The notes beneath the pieces are model-generated. The model ran no database searches, had not been told where the DNA came from, and was given only the letters and a program-made list of their open reading frames with translations. A program made the position numbers and the translations under genes. A stretch of DNA of 64,000 bases. Origin: Emydura subglobosa. Taxonomy: Eukaryota > Chordata > Testudines > Chelidae. Of this stretch, positions 33,301 to 44,239 are shown in pieces; position 1 is the first letter of the stretch; the number at the start of each line of letters is the position of its first letter. The DNA lies in contig ML679970.1 in NCBI GenBank assembly GCA_007922225.1, positions 24,668,631 through 24,732,630 of the forward strand, read 5' to 3'.

Positions 33301-36300
33301 TAAGAGTCAGCACACCATGAGGAATAACGTGGGGAGTTTTTCCTTGCATTCTGCACAATCTGACATGTGGCCTGAATAAATAGCTTAAATTAAGCATGTG
33401 GCAATTCTCCAAAAAGGGCCATATTTTTGGAGTTTAATGTACCCACTTTACACATACCCATATCATATGTACTTTGAAATCTTATTTTATGTACGTTTAG
33501 ATGAGGTATGATATGGAACTGTCAAGTGGTGCTACGCAAGGTAAAACGATACCCAAAATGAGAAAGTGTCATTTTTTGTACAGTTCTAGAAACACTAACA
33601 TGACTATGACAACACTTTGTACTGTTTAAGTTAACTTCAGTGCCTTAATGTGATGTTTATTGGTCAAAGCTACTAAATGACAAGGTATTAAAAGATTTTT
33701 ATTGGTTTTGGATGGGCCAGGATTTTTTTTTTCAGAAATGATGAAGCTATTTGTCATGTTGCAAAAATGGCAACTATCAACAATCTGCAATATACTAACA
33801 TGCCAAGTTTTCACCTTGCATATTCTTAATTGTCAAAGTATCTCACAAGTGAATAGTTTTCTATACTTTCAATTGAAGTTTGCTGACCCGATCAGTCTCA
33901 CTGATGGTTATGCACCAGTAGCAATGGATTGCTTGCCCACAGTTTATACTGCATAGGAGGTACATATAAAGGTATGTGAATTCCTACTGCAATGCGTCTC
34001 ACTTTGTAAGAATTTGTACATACAATATAACATCTAGTCTGCCAGGTAGAAGGTTTTAATTTTAATTGCCTATGCATGCAGTACTAGCCTTTGAAATATT
34101 CTGGAAATTAGCCTTTTAATTCAGTGACGCTTATGTGGAAATCAGTATTAGTGTTAAGAGATGACCTTCATTAAAGAGCTCCCTAAGCAAAAATGGCAAT
34201 TTTGATACTAACATCTAGCTCTAATTTAGATCTAGTTTAGCAGTCGTCTGTATACTTGTACAAAATGGAACATGGTGGTAGAGTTTGTGTTAATGCTGCC
34301 AATCAATGTACACTGGGAATTTTACCTCTACAGGAAAGTTACAGTATATAAAGATATGGGGAAGGCAAGTCCCTTAAAGTTTATGTTGAAGGGAAAAAGA
34401 CTCTACACACACATTGAAAAATGTGTATTTGTCAAGAAAAATCAAAAGAATGCAAAACAGTCAAAACCCACCAGTGCTGGTCAGAATCCTGTGATACTGG
34501 CAGCAGAAGCCAGGAGAGATAAATTGTATTGGCAGTTTACTGGATGATTTTCTGGTTTAGATGAAGTGCCACAAAGACTGTCACATTGTTGCTTTCAGAG
34601 ATACACAAGCAGGTCAAATTTGGTACATGTCAGAGCTGTATTGAAACCAGGAAGAGAGACAGACTCTGAATCTGATCAGAGAGCATCATTTTCACCTGCT
34701 CTTTAGCCACCAGAGCAAACATGTCCTCCAGTGATTGGTCCTGTTGCATTGTTTGTTTGAGAAAAAACACACAAGAAACTTGAGAGAGAAAGAGAGAAAA
34801 CAATCTAAAGGAGGCAGCACTTTAAAGAGGAAATGATGACATTGCACAGAATATCTGCAGAAGACTTGATTGCTAAGGATGCAATTTATCACTCAACATG
34901 CCTTTCTTCCTATTTGAGTAAAATGAATCAAAGCTACTAGTTACTCTGCAACAATACAGTCACCTCATGACATTACATTTAATCAGCTGATTGAGGATAT
35001 AGACATTGATCTAATGTACAATAAAAAGGCTCTTCTCCTGTCCAACCTACTACAAAGATATAAAGCCCTACTTCCTGCTGAGGTAGAAACTGTAAGGTTT
35101 TCCAGTAGCAAATTACAGGCAAAAACACTAAGTTTCTGCCATTTCATTCTATGGACAGCATGAACAGGGCAAATATACCATTGTTCTATATAGCACAATA
35201 AAATTAGCTAATCCTATCCAAGATGCTACTGAAGTGGGAATTTAAATCATCTAAATGTTTTGTGGATGTTCTTCTGGTGAGTGAGCCTGATGAACAGCTT
35301 TCAAATGAATAACTGGTTTGTATAGTGCCACTTCAATATTTAGTTCTGAAATAATGAACATGACAGCTTCAGAATATTATTCAAACCCAAGTGATTGTAG
35401 TTTACAGAGGTCAGCTACTTTTGTGCCCCAGTTGAGCAAATAGTTCAGCCAGCAATGACTATCATCCTTCAGAAGACATTCAAAGAAGGTGCCTCTCTGT
35501 TGTGGAGTGCATAGTGATTAATAATTCCAAATTTATCACACCACTGCACATAAACCTTGCTGCATAGCTACACTATGAGTTTGGGTTTTGCAATTTAATT
35601 GACATACTACACCCTCATGGATACTGCTTCAGTTAAGATGAGCTAAAGCAGCAGTGTGCTGTTCAGACAGTGGATCAGCAGCTTTGTGCTGTTGCTCAGC
35701 AAGTGAAATGGACTCTTTAAATTAACTTGGTACCAAAGTTATTCGTCTGGTTGGTTTTCATACCCTGTGCTGTTTTATTGCATGTATTGTGAAATTTTGG
35801 AGAGATGTAGGATTGCTAGACCTTGTTCATTCTGATGTGTATGCAGCTTGTACTACAGAGCAAATGCTGAGCTCAGGGACCCTCCCACCTTGTTGGGTCC
35901 CAGAGCTTGGGCTCCAGCCCAAGCCTGAACATCTACACCGCAATTAAACAGTCCCATAGCTCAAGCCCAGTCAGCTGATGTGGGCCACAGGTGGGTATTT
36001 AATTGCAGTATAGACATCCCCAGTGTGACTTGGCTCTAGTATCTGGGGCCCTGAGTGCTCTGAAACCTTATTCATTATTTAAATTGTGTGAGCAATCTGT
36101 GTTTCAACATTTGTCTGGCAACTATTGACTGACACTGAAAAGGTGTTTGAGTCTGAAGACTCAACAGCCCTTACAACATAGAGCTTGTTGATGCGGTAGT
36201 TCAGCATGTGCTATCACTACTGAAGGAAATTTCAGACATGGGGATATGCCTAATCTCCTACATTCAAGTTCTGGGATCATTTTCTCCAGATTATGTAGCT

Positions 36301-39300
36301 ACAACATCTAAATGTTCATGCAGCATGAGTGCGTGATTGGAAATGTCATATGACACAGCATGCCATGCTTCCATACTTCTTTACTGCAAACCAGCCCAAC
36401 TATGCCAGATGGGTGTCAGTGTACATTTTTGATATGTTAAAATTGCCCTGAAGAAGTACACACTGCCTTTGAATCTGGGGAATTTGCTGTGTGCCAGACT
36501 TCTGGTTCTTTCAATGGAATTTGGAGTGACATAGGAACAAGGAAAACTGTCATAAAAAACTCAAAGGGCAGTAGTGGGCTTATAGGACGGACAAGAAAGA
36601 AGCCAGTCCTTGGCATGTGGACCTTCACGTGTCCCGAGTGAATATGCAAAAGTTATGAAAGAAAAGTGACCTAACAAGAAGTAGTGAAGACACAGGCTAC
36701 ACTACTGACCTTACAGCGGCACAGATGTACTGCTGCGGCTGTGTCGCTTAAGGTCTCCCGTTTAGTCGCTCTCAACAAGTGTTGCTTCACACCTGTGCAT
36801 GCAATTTACGATGCGCGCTCTCTCCTGACTTCTGCAACATACTTCCTGCTGTATACGCATTAACAGGATGTGACTGCGTGTCATCCCTGTTTGATAGTGG
36901 GAAAAAATCTGTGTTTAATATCAAAACAAAGGAATCTTCCTGCTTCAGAGATCTTGATAAGTTGGGAGAGTGTGATGGACAACCTGCAATTTCTGCAGCA
37001 AGGAAGTTGGTACCAGTGCTGTATGACCAGAGTGAGAAGGAAAAGTAGGCTCTCAAGGACTTGAATTTCTTGTGCCTCAATCTAGCCATCAAAAAGAATA
37101 AGTCACTGGTCAAACTCCTATCAAGTGAGGACAGTTTTGAAGATCATGTCAAAAGAGCATCTTGGCAAACAAAGCTTTACATGGCTTTGCACATAGGTAA
37201 ACCAGATATTGAATCAACATTGCAACATGGATGGAAAAATGTGGATGATGAACTACTTCCTGGGTTCTTCAAGTGTCAATGGCATCTGGCTTCTACCGGA
37301 TCTTATTTGACCTAATACCAGTGGGGGGTCAGAGCAGAAACAACTGTGTCTGTAGTCAGAATAATCTTCCCTGCACAGAACTGTGTACATGCCAAGGCAA
37401 TGAAGACTGTGGTAAGCCACACACTTGACAGAGATCATAATGATGAATAAGATGATGATGATGTTGACTAGAAATGTCACCAGTGCTACTACATTTCAGT
37501 GATACCTCTACAAATTATTAGATTTTTGTTTTACCCTTTAAATTGTTCTTGTGATGCATTGAGGTAAAAAAGAAATCCAATTTTATGTCTTGAAATAATA
37601 CAGAGACATTAAACTAACAGAAACAAATGCACATATTTCAAAATGGTCATTTTAACATGTTGATGATGTCAATGTTTATTCCCATTTTTATGGTAATGGC
37701 ATCATTTTGACAGCTCCACATTATACCTCATCTTAAAGTAGACATAATAAAATTGTGTATGATGTGTGTGTGTTTAGAGGGTACATTAATTTGACCAAAT
37801 CAGTGGTGTCTGCATCTTGTCTAAACGGACTGGACTAGGCCCAGAGTCCATGGTGTTTGACTTTGGTGTTTGACTGCTTTTGTAAGAGGTTATTTCAGTT
37901 TCCATTCAGGCTAGTTTATAGAGGAAAATGTACCTGCTTGTATATAACATTTACAGTTTGTCTATATATAATTTCTTGGGGTTTTTCCCCTTTGTATTAG
38001 GGGTTGGCCAGAATCTTCAAGATCATTTAGAGGTTTACATACAGCAGAAGTGCACCAAACCTATTACTCTCTACAAAGCACAAAAGTCTGTTAACATGGC
38101 GAAGATTGGTTTAGAATGGCTCTGGAAGTTTACAGGTATGAAAAAAAAATGTGAAATTGTCCCCCTGTTCTGTTCTATAGGATTACCAAATTGGCTTTTA
38201 GCTGAACTGTATATATCAGAAGCCCAGAGTGCCTTTCAGATGAAGCTTTGTTATTACCAATTCTGCAGAAATTGGAGATTTTAGAAAATGGGTTCAAATG
38301 GGGCAGACTGTGCGGTTTCCTTATCTTTAATCTAATTCATTTTTTCCAAATTAGAATGTATTTTAATACGTTATGTTTATTGTAACAAATGAGATTGAGA
38401 TGTGCTTTTTTGTAGCATTTCTTTCCCCACCCTTAAGTTCAGGCAGGGAATGTTTGCATATTGCTGAATGTTTGCATTTGTGCCTAACTCTTGTTTTGGG
38501 TTATGTTCCATACTTAAATTTGTGGGCCACAGAGAAAAACAACTGTAAAAAGTGAAGTCAGAAAATAATGTATTAAGACATTGTCTAGAAAGCAAATACA
38601 TTGAACCAAATTCATCCTTGTGTAACTCCACAAAAGGAATTATCTCATTGCTTGTCCAGAACCCCTCAAACTTACTTGTACTTGCATTGTCCCGAAATAA
38701 TGCATGCTCCCGTCTTATAGTAGCCCAGTCCCTAAATAACATTTTCAAGGATGAAGTGTAAAGATTTTTCTTAACAAGTAAAACATATAAGCCAAATTCA
38801 GTGCTAAACTACCCTCCCCCCCAAGCAGTTTCACCATCTTAGCATGGTGTCACAGCATAGCATTTGGCCCAATATTACATGTCCTATTGCATACATATGA
38901 CTTTCTATCATTACAAGTAACTATTTATAAAAGGATGGATCGTGACTCATCTAGTGAGGTGGCACAGAGATTTAAAGGGGTGCAACACAGCAGTGTGGAT
39001 CAGAAGTAGTGTATGCAGGTGGGTGTGAGGGAGCAGGGAGTGGGCAGAGCCTTTGTTCTGCCCCCTCCATGCACCTGGTACACCCACCTGCATACCCTAC
39101 TGCATTGGGTCTCGAGCGCCCTTAATCAGCGGGCACCCCAAACGGCAATCTCTCACCTAAGCTGTTTCATTGCAACAGTGGACTGCCCTTCATATTAAGA
39201 AAACTGTAATGTCCCATTCTAGCCCAAAGCAAATGGAGAATATTTAGGAAGCTGAAGACACCTTGGGATTTTTTTTAAGTAAAACATATTTTACATTTAT

Positions 39301-41896
39301 TTACTGATACATGATGAAAATAATGTGCATTGCACAAGTTGAAAGTTAATTGCATATGGATTTACACTCCTTGAAGTTTCACTGTCTTTGATTGACATAA
39401 TTATGTGCATTGCATGAGTGGAGAGGTGAATTGGGCATGGAGAAATGGTGCTGAAACAAGGATTTTAAAAAAACCCACATTTTTCTTTCCTTTTGAATAT
39501 TTTGGAATTTCTTTCTTTCTTTCTTGATCTCTAGGAGATGGAGCTACTGCCCATTTAGAATCTGGTGGGTTTATTAGAAGTCGGCCAGATGTTCCTCACC
39601 CAGACATTCAATTCCATTTTCTTCCTTCTCAGGTGATTGATCATGGACGTGTTGCTTCCAAACTGGAAGCTTACCAGGTCAGTGGTTCAAGGACACAAAT
39701 TAGCAATGTCCTGTAGGAATTAGCAGGGGGATTTACCGTTTACTGGAAACATTAATAATAGTCCAGTGATCAAGTCACAGATTGTTCAGTATTGTGTAAA
39801 ACATGTGACTTAATTGTCTCTATTGCAAAAATATTTACAAATTGTATTTGTGGTTGGTGTCAGAATAATATTATTCTTTAACAGTAATCTGAAAAAATAT
39901 GCAAGAATTTTATTAGGGATTATGGGCCTGATCTTGTGCCATTGTCATCAGTGGTACAGGATCAAGTTCTATATTATAATTTTTGTATTAGTTTTCCCTT
40001 TAACTCTTTTGTAGGTTTTCTTTTTGTTGTATCAATATGTAATATAGATTCAAAAGTCGTTCATACTGTTAAACTGTCACTATATACACAACTGTTTTCT
40101 TTGGCTGGTTTTTACTTCATGATAATAGTAATTTGGTCATCTGAACTATCAGTTACTGCTAAACTGAAATAATATTTGCCTGTTGTTTTATTATAAAGTT
40201 TTTTTCCTGTGCTGTGCATATAATCAAAAACATAAGTAAAATGTTCATATTGTAGCTTCCCGTTTCAGTCTCTCTTTTTTTATATTTTATGTTTGGATAC
40301 TTTGTAAGAAGACTCCATGTTTTTAAAAATTGCATTGGACTCTGAAATCTATCTAGATTTTGTCATGCAGTGTGTTGGGGCCATTGCAGGTTCATGTTGG
40401 ACCCATGAGGAGCAAAAGTGTGGGCTGGCTAAAGCTGAAAAGTACAGATCCAAGGGACCATCCTGTCATTGAACCAAACTACTTGTCAACAGGTAAATGC
40501 ATGGTACCTATATTGAGTTGGTTTCATTCAGTTCCTTCTCCCTTGCTCCAGGGAGAAGTTATCTGCTACCTGCCCATAACAGTAGCAAATCATTCCCCTT
40601 CTCACACTGGCTCAACTTTGCTGAGTGAGTGGCACATTGGTATTATTATTACTATTTATATTATGGTAGCTCAGAGGAGCCCAAGTTAATGACCAAGACC
40701 CCATTTTGCTGTACAAACACTGAACAAAAAGACAGTCATTTCCACAAAAAGCTTCCAATCTAAGTGAGATGCAGACAAGCGTCTGTCTGTTCCCTGCCCC
40801 TTCCAGTTCATCCCACACCCACCTGTGCAGGAGGGGGAGTAGTGGCCCCCACACACCTTGCTTGCCTACCCCACTCAGATGATCACATAGCCCATGCACA
40901 AGAATAAGGAGGACATCATTCTTATTCACCCTACTCCCCTGTGCAAGTTTGTAGGACAAATGACAATTTTGTCCATAGTGAACATATCTTGGAAAAAAGT
41001 TCTAGCGTGTTTTTCTTGTAGGCCTTGTCTACACTAGCACTTATGCTGTGAACCACCTCCCCCCCCCCATCCCCGAGCGATGTAAGTTTTGCCGGCATAA
41101 GCGCTTGTGTGGACAGTCCTATGTTGGCGGGAGATGCTCTTCTGCTGACATAGATACCGCATTCATTTAGGTAGTTTTATTATGGTGCTGGGAGAGCTCT
41201 CTCTCCTCCGACATAATGAGGCTACAGAAGCGCTCTTACAGCGGCACAGCTGTACCAGTACCAGTACAGCTGTGCTGCTGTAAGTTTTAAGTTGAGGGCC
41301 TTTAAATTATATATAAGCTTCCTTCCCCTTAATTTTGCTACCTTTTCCTTTTCTTGGTATGACATGCTGTCCTGTACTAGCATTATAAAGATGCTCTTTG
41401 TTTATTTGTATTATGCACAGGGAAGTATTTTTAACCAGTGTGTGTATTTACATTCTCTTTGTTTCCTCTCTGTACAGAAACAGATTTGTGGGAATTTCGT
41501 CAGTGTGTCAAGTTTTCCCGAGAGATTTTTGCTCAGAAAGCTTTTGAAAAATTCTGTGGTCCTGAAATTCAGCCAGGAAGTCATGTAAAGTCTGACAAAG
41601 AAATAGATGCTTTTATAAGACAGAAGGCTGATAGTGCTTATCATCCTTCTTGCACCTGTAAAATGGGCCAGCCATCTGATACCACTGCTGTGGTTGATCC
41701 TCAGACCAAAGTAATTGGGGTTGAAAACCTGAGAATCATAGATGCTTCAATAATGCCCAGTGTGGTCAGTGGGAATTTGAATGCCCCAACCATCATGATA
41801 GCAGAGAAAGGTGCTGATTTAATAAAGGGGGTCCCATCACTTCATGAGAAAAATGTTCCTGTATATAAACCTCAAACCTTGGAAACTCAGAGATGA
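26601..41896 (+). CDS. CHDH: CHDH, choline dehydrogenase (seven coding exons, 613 codons)
   Basis: This FAD enzyme of the GMC oxidoreductase family oxidises choline to betaine aldehyde in mitochondria, the first step of betaine synthesis. Seven exons join in phase to 613 aa (human is 594). Residues 1-57 are basic, serine-rich and nearly free of acids, fitting a mitochondrial presequence. The FAD motif VGAGSAG is at 65-71, GMC signature 1 ([18 protein letters not shown]) at about 145-162, GMC signature 2 ([16 protein letters not shown]) at 315-330, the catalytic His in [10 protein letters not shown] at 530, and the second active-site motif GNLNAPT at 573-579. No frameshift or stop breaks it. 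ATG 26601 is chosen as the only Met ahead of a plausible presequence, with A at -3. Neighbours: IL17RB divergent, CACNA1D convergent. Confidence 0.97.
27575..27726 (+). CDS. CHDH: CHDH coding exon 2
   Basis: The acceptor TATTTTGTAG is followed by GT completing Gly254, then [19 protein letters not shown] through [12 protein letters not shown]. The donor is AAG|GTAAGA. It matches human RWSAACAYLHPALSRTNL and [10 protein letters not shown]. Confidence 0.95.
28612..28887. mobile_element. Fold-back DNA transposon with about 100-bp inverted repeats
   Basis: The left end TGAGGGCTTATTTACAGTG and the right end CCATGTAGACAAGCCCTTA are inverted. The pairing runs inward through GGTAATG..ATTAATTGGTC..TGTAGATC to about 100 bp per arm, separated by a central segment around TTAATGTGCTTTAATGC. 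It is the non-autonomous turtle type with ends AGGGCTTGTCTACA. No clear target duplication. Confidence 0.8.
29510..29610 (+). repeat. MIR SINE fragment
   Basis: GAACTGGAATCTATTCCCAT, CTCTGCCACTGATTTCCTAT, GTGACCTTGGATAAATCATC and CTCTCTGCCTCGGTTCACC follow the MIR core order. Confidence 0.8.
32570..32699 (+). CDS. CHDH: CHDH coding exon 3 (GMC signature 2)
   Basis: The acceptor TTTTCAG is followed by [20 protein letters not shown], then [20 protein letters not shown] and HLP plus one base of Gly, with donor GTAATC. It is nearly identical to human over the whole exon. Confidence 0.96.
35877..36021. mobile_element. Non-autonomous element inserted in the decayed gene
   Basis: GAGCTTGGGCTCCAGCCCAA, ACATCTACACCGCAATTAAA and TTTAATTGCAGTATAGACAT are hallmark words of a turtle fold-back repeat family as I remember it. 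CACCGCAATTAAA and TTTAATTGCAGT pair as an inverted repeat. The insertion splits the reading of the surrounding pseudogene. Confidence 0.65.
36690..36775. mobile_element. Fragment of the tacagcggcacagctgta element in the decayed gene
   Basis: GGCTACACTACTGACCTTAC AGCGGCACAGATGTACTGCT and GCGGCTGTGTCGC match the 3' part of the element at 41021-41300. It lies just upstream of the ALTGCD segment and interrupts the gene relic. Confidence 0.6.
38001..38135 (+). CDS. CHDH: CHDH coding exon 4
   Basis: The acceptor TTTGTATTAG is followed by GG completing Gly348, then [20 protein letters not shown] and onward to GLEWLWKFT plus one base, with donor GTATGA. The VGQNLQDH motif is the conserved GMC segment. 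Confidence 0.95.
38136..39534 (+). other. CHDH intron 4
   Basis: It contains an inverted pair GTATGCAGGTGGGTG (39012-39026) and CACCCACCTGCATAC (39081-39095), otherwise unremarkable AT-rich DNA, and a (CTTT)n tract abutting the next acceptor. Confidence 0.5.
39535..39677 (+). CDS. CHDH: CHDH coding exon 5
   Basis: The acceptor GATCTCTAG follows a CTTT-rich tract. The exon codes [40 protein letters not shown] and SKLEAYQ, with donor CAG|GTCAGT. It matches human GATAHLETGGFIRS and [19 protein letters not shown]. Confidence 0.95.
39678..40389 (+). other. CHDH intron 5
   Basis: 712 bp of AT-rich sequence with one old amniote repeat word (GGGCCTGATCTTGTGCCATT). Nothing else identified. Confidence 0.5.
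40390..40492 (+). CDS. CHDH: CHDH coding exon 6
   Basis: The acceptor CATTGCAG is followed by [20 protein letters not shown] and [14 protein letters not shown] plus one base, with donor GTAAAT. It matches human VHVGPMRGTSVGWLKLRSANPQDHPVIQPNYLST. Confidence 0.95.
40630..40800 (+). repeat. Old amniote interspersed repeat
   Basis: TATTATTATTACTATTTATA, GTAGCTCAGAGGAGCCCAAG, ACCCCATTTTGCTGTACAAA and AAAGCTTCCAATCTAAGT follow a widely dispersed sauropsid repeat whose class I do not assign. It is in CHDH intron 6. Confidence 0.55.
41021..41300. mobile_element. Non-autonomous DNA transposon (ggccttgtctacac family)
   Basis: It starts GGCCTTGTCTACACTAGCAC and ends near GTTGAGGGCC. It holds internal hairpins, notably ACAGCGGCACAGCTGTA pairing with TACAGCTGTGCTGCTGT (41238-41281), and the words GCCGGCATAAGCGC and GGCGGGAGATGCTC. 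This is a turtle-wide element as I remember it, in CHDH intron 6. An 8-bp target duplication is not evident. Confidence 0.75.
41478..41896 (+). CDS. CHDH: CHDH coding exon 7 (catalytic His; stop)
   Basis: The acceptor CTGTACAG is followed by AA completing Glu475, then [20 protein letters not shown]. It contains SDKEIDAF, the active-site segment [17 protein letters not shown], and [20 protein letters not shown], and ends KPQTLETQR at TGA 41894-41896. The human C-terminus ends almost identically (KPRTLATQR). Confidence 0.97.
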
Positions 41897-42560
41897 ATAA
41901 AATGCCCATTCTTGTTTTCCATGTGAGTTTTTGCCCACATTTGGAAACCTTACATTGGACTTTGCTAATAGAATACATGCATTGCTACAAAAAAAAATTA
42001 CAGTAGGTATTAATTCACTACCTGTCTGATATTAAGAATGCTGTAACAATTATTATTTTTTAAATATTGAGTTGTTTGCAGTAACTGTTCATTTTAGTCA
42101 AGCATTTGTGATGTAGTTTGAAGTTTATATATGAGGGAGGTACTGATTTCAGCTCCATTGTTAAGGTTGAGTTGAGTTCTATACCTAAATGCATACGTAT
42201 AGTATTTGGGTAATGGTATAATCAAATTAAAAAGGAAGATATCCATATTTGATACACAGAAGAGGGTCAACTCTGCCTTACAAAAAGAAGGGGCAATCAT
42301 GAGCCACCAAGGAGTTCAGAACCTATGTGGTTGAGTATGGAATGAATAGACTTGGATGTTTAGTACTTTGCATAGGACAGTAAAACATCTAAAACTAATG
42401 TGCTTGGGCCTTCAAGTGGCTCATAGGGATGTTGTCTGAGCTCTCGACGGGGCCACAATCTTGGCAAGTGATGTGAGGAGTTGCCTTTGATATTGACTCT
42501 CACTTAGTATACTCTGTATGCATGGTTGTCCTTACAACAGCTAATAAACAAGATCTAGAA
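41896..42560 (+). other. Candidate CHDH 3' UTR with polyadenylation signals
   Basis: AATAAA occurs at 41896-41901, sharing its first A with the stop codon, and again at 42543-42548. Later ones are at 43158-43163 and 43988-43993. Which is used is unknown. Confidence 0.4.
42131..42260 (+). repeat. 130-bp direct duplication, copy 1
   Basis: About 124 of 130 bases are identical to 42932-43061. It includes GGTAATGGTATAATCAAATT. It lies just downstream of the CHDH stop. Confidence 0.92.
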
Positions 42561-42931
42561 TCTTCAATGCATACATAACTTTCTGTGGATAAGTTAAGCA
42601 TCTGTGAAAGGCTTTGCAGGGTCAGGGCCCAAAATAGTGCACACTAAAGTTAATACAGAGAAAGGAATCTGTAACATCTACATAATTTTTTTCTATATAA
42701 TCTTGCAGAGGTGATACACAATTTACAACCCTTCATCATTAAGAGCTAGATTCTGCCACTCTTATTCATGTTGAGTAGTTTTTTTATTTTAGTGGGCTGT
42801 TCATGGAGTAAGGTACTACTCAGCATAAGCAACAGTATCACTAACAAGCCCCAGATAATTTCAACATAGCTGTCAACCTCAACTTCATTTATTGCTTCTT
42901 GTGTAATCATTCATGGTAACATGAGTGGTAT

Positions 42932-43061
42932 ATGATGGAGGTACTGAGCTCAGCTCCATTGTTAAGGTTGAGTTAGGTTCTATACCTAAATGCATACATA
43001 TAGTATTTGGGTAATGGTATAATCAAATTAAAAAGGAAGATATCCATATTTGATACACAGA
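42932..43061 (+). repeat. 130-bp direct duplication, copy 2
   Basis: Same orientation as copy 1, with about 670 bp of unrelated sequence between. Boundaries are sharp: both copies end GATACACAGA and then diverge. Confidence 0.92.
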
Positions 43062-44239
43062 TTGTCTTCATAGCCTCTGTAAAAACAGAAACAGCGGATT
43101 ATTTAAAATCTATTTAACAGTAGCTTAGAAACGCCCCATGGGCTGTGTATTCAACTTAATAAAATTCAGTTAATAACTTATTTTGTTTGCATAATGCAAA
43201 ATGAAAACTTGCCTTGTTTCACTACTGTATGTTTAAGGAGGCCATGAAACATCACAGATCTTGACTCTGCACAGCTGTAAACGATGAAACAGACTTTAAG
43301 ATCTGGGTCACTACTAAACTATAAATGTTGGTTTATTTAAAAAAAAAAAAAAAGTTCCCTGCTTTCTAGTTTAAGAGGTCTTTTACCATATCAGCTAGAT
43401 GTTTGTCTGCCTGTGTTCTTGGCTCATTTACTTTAAGAAAAAACAAATATATCTTGGCTCTACTACTTTGATAACGTTTTCCTAATGGACAGACTTTGTT
43501 CTGGGTGTTTGCTGAGAAAAATCCATTAAAGATTACAGGAGGTACAGGGCCCTGCATTGTGATGCATTGTTTCAAGATAGTATGGAAACCCCTATAGAAT
43601 GGAATAGAAACAGGATGGAAATCACAATCTTTCTTTTTCCCACCACTAGTAGTAGAAGAGGGAGGGAAATGATCTTTATTCTGGGCCTGCACCTGCATTC
43701 CTTACTCCTACAAATTTGAATGGGAATTTTTGCCTGGGTAAGGGTGCAGCCTCAGCCCTATTTTTTTTTAAGTCATTAAAATCCTGTCTTATACTTTGAT
43801 TCTTTTTAAATCTGCATGATGTTTAAAGTAAACAAGGAAATGTGCATAATCCTTGCATAATCTATCATTATGACAAACTCCTGTGAAAGTTTTTGCTATT
43901 ATACTGTTTTAACTTGCATTACCATCTTAACTGAAGACATGGTTTAATACACAAATTTCTGTGGCAGATTTCTACGTCATCTAGTTTAATAAATTTCAGA
44001 AATGGGAATATGTCAAAACTAAAACAACAACATGAAGATTCAGGTTAGAATGTTCACAGAACACAAATAATAAGGCTAAATTGTTTAGTATTCATAATTA
44101 AATTCTTATATAGAACCAATGTATTGTCCGAAGAAGGACAGGAGACATTGGAGGCTGCAATTTCATTCCCAAATGTCAGGAAGTACCCAGCAGATAAAAG
44201 TGTACAGTGCAGGTAATTCTGTAATCGTTTACATATAGG

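Larger units (their letters stand above)
34460..37470 (+). pseudogene. Decayed gene of the ALTGCD / Cys-rich-tail family (mobile-element-like)
   Basis: Scattered frames read, in the order of one long protein: [20 protein letters not shown] (about 34850), [20 protein letters not shown] (about 34965), [10 protein letters not shown] then [19 protein letters not shown] (about 35540-35630, stop at 35567), [20 protein letters not shown] (about 36373), [20 protein letters not shown] (about 36853), [20 protein letters not shown] (about 37135), and a Cys-rich tail [19 protein letters not shown] (about 37339). I recognise this order from multi-copy uncharacterised proteins of fish and cnidarians; the function is unknown to me. 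There are several stops (for example TAG 37046-37048), frame changes before the Cys-rich tail, and two inserted repeats. It has no introns and is certainly non-functional here. Confidence 0.75.
32700..38000 (+). other. CHDH intron 3
   Basis: A 5.3-kb intron carrying a decayed gene (34460-37470) on the same strand as CHDH, with two smaller repeats inserted in it. Near 32772-32880 lie old palindromic amniote repeat words (GCCATTAACTTCAATGGCC). Confidence 0.6.

Noticed and set aside
33702..33956. 84-codon + frame, considered as part of the intron 3 gene relic
   Set aside because: No segment resembles the family; it lies upstream of the first recognisable part.
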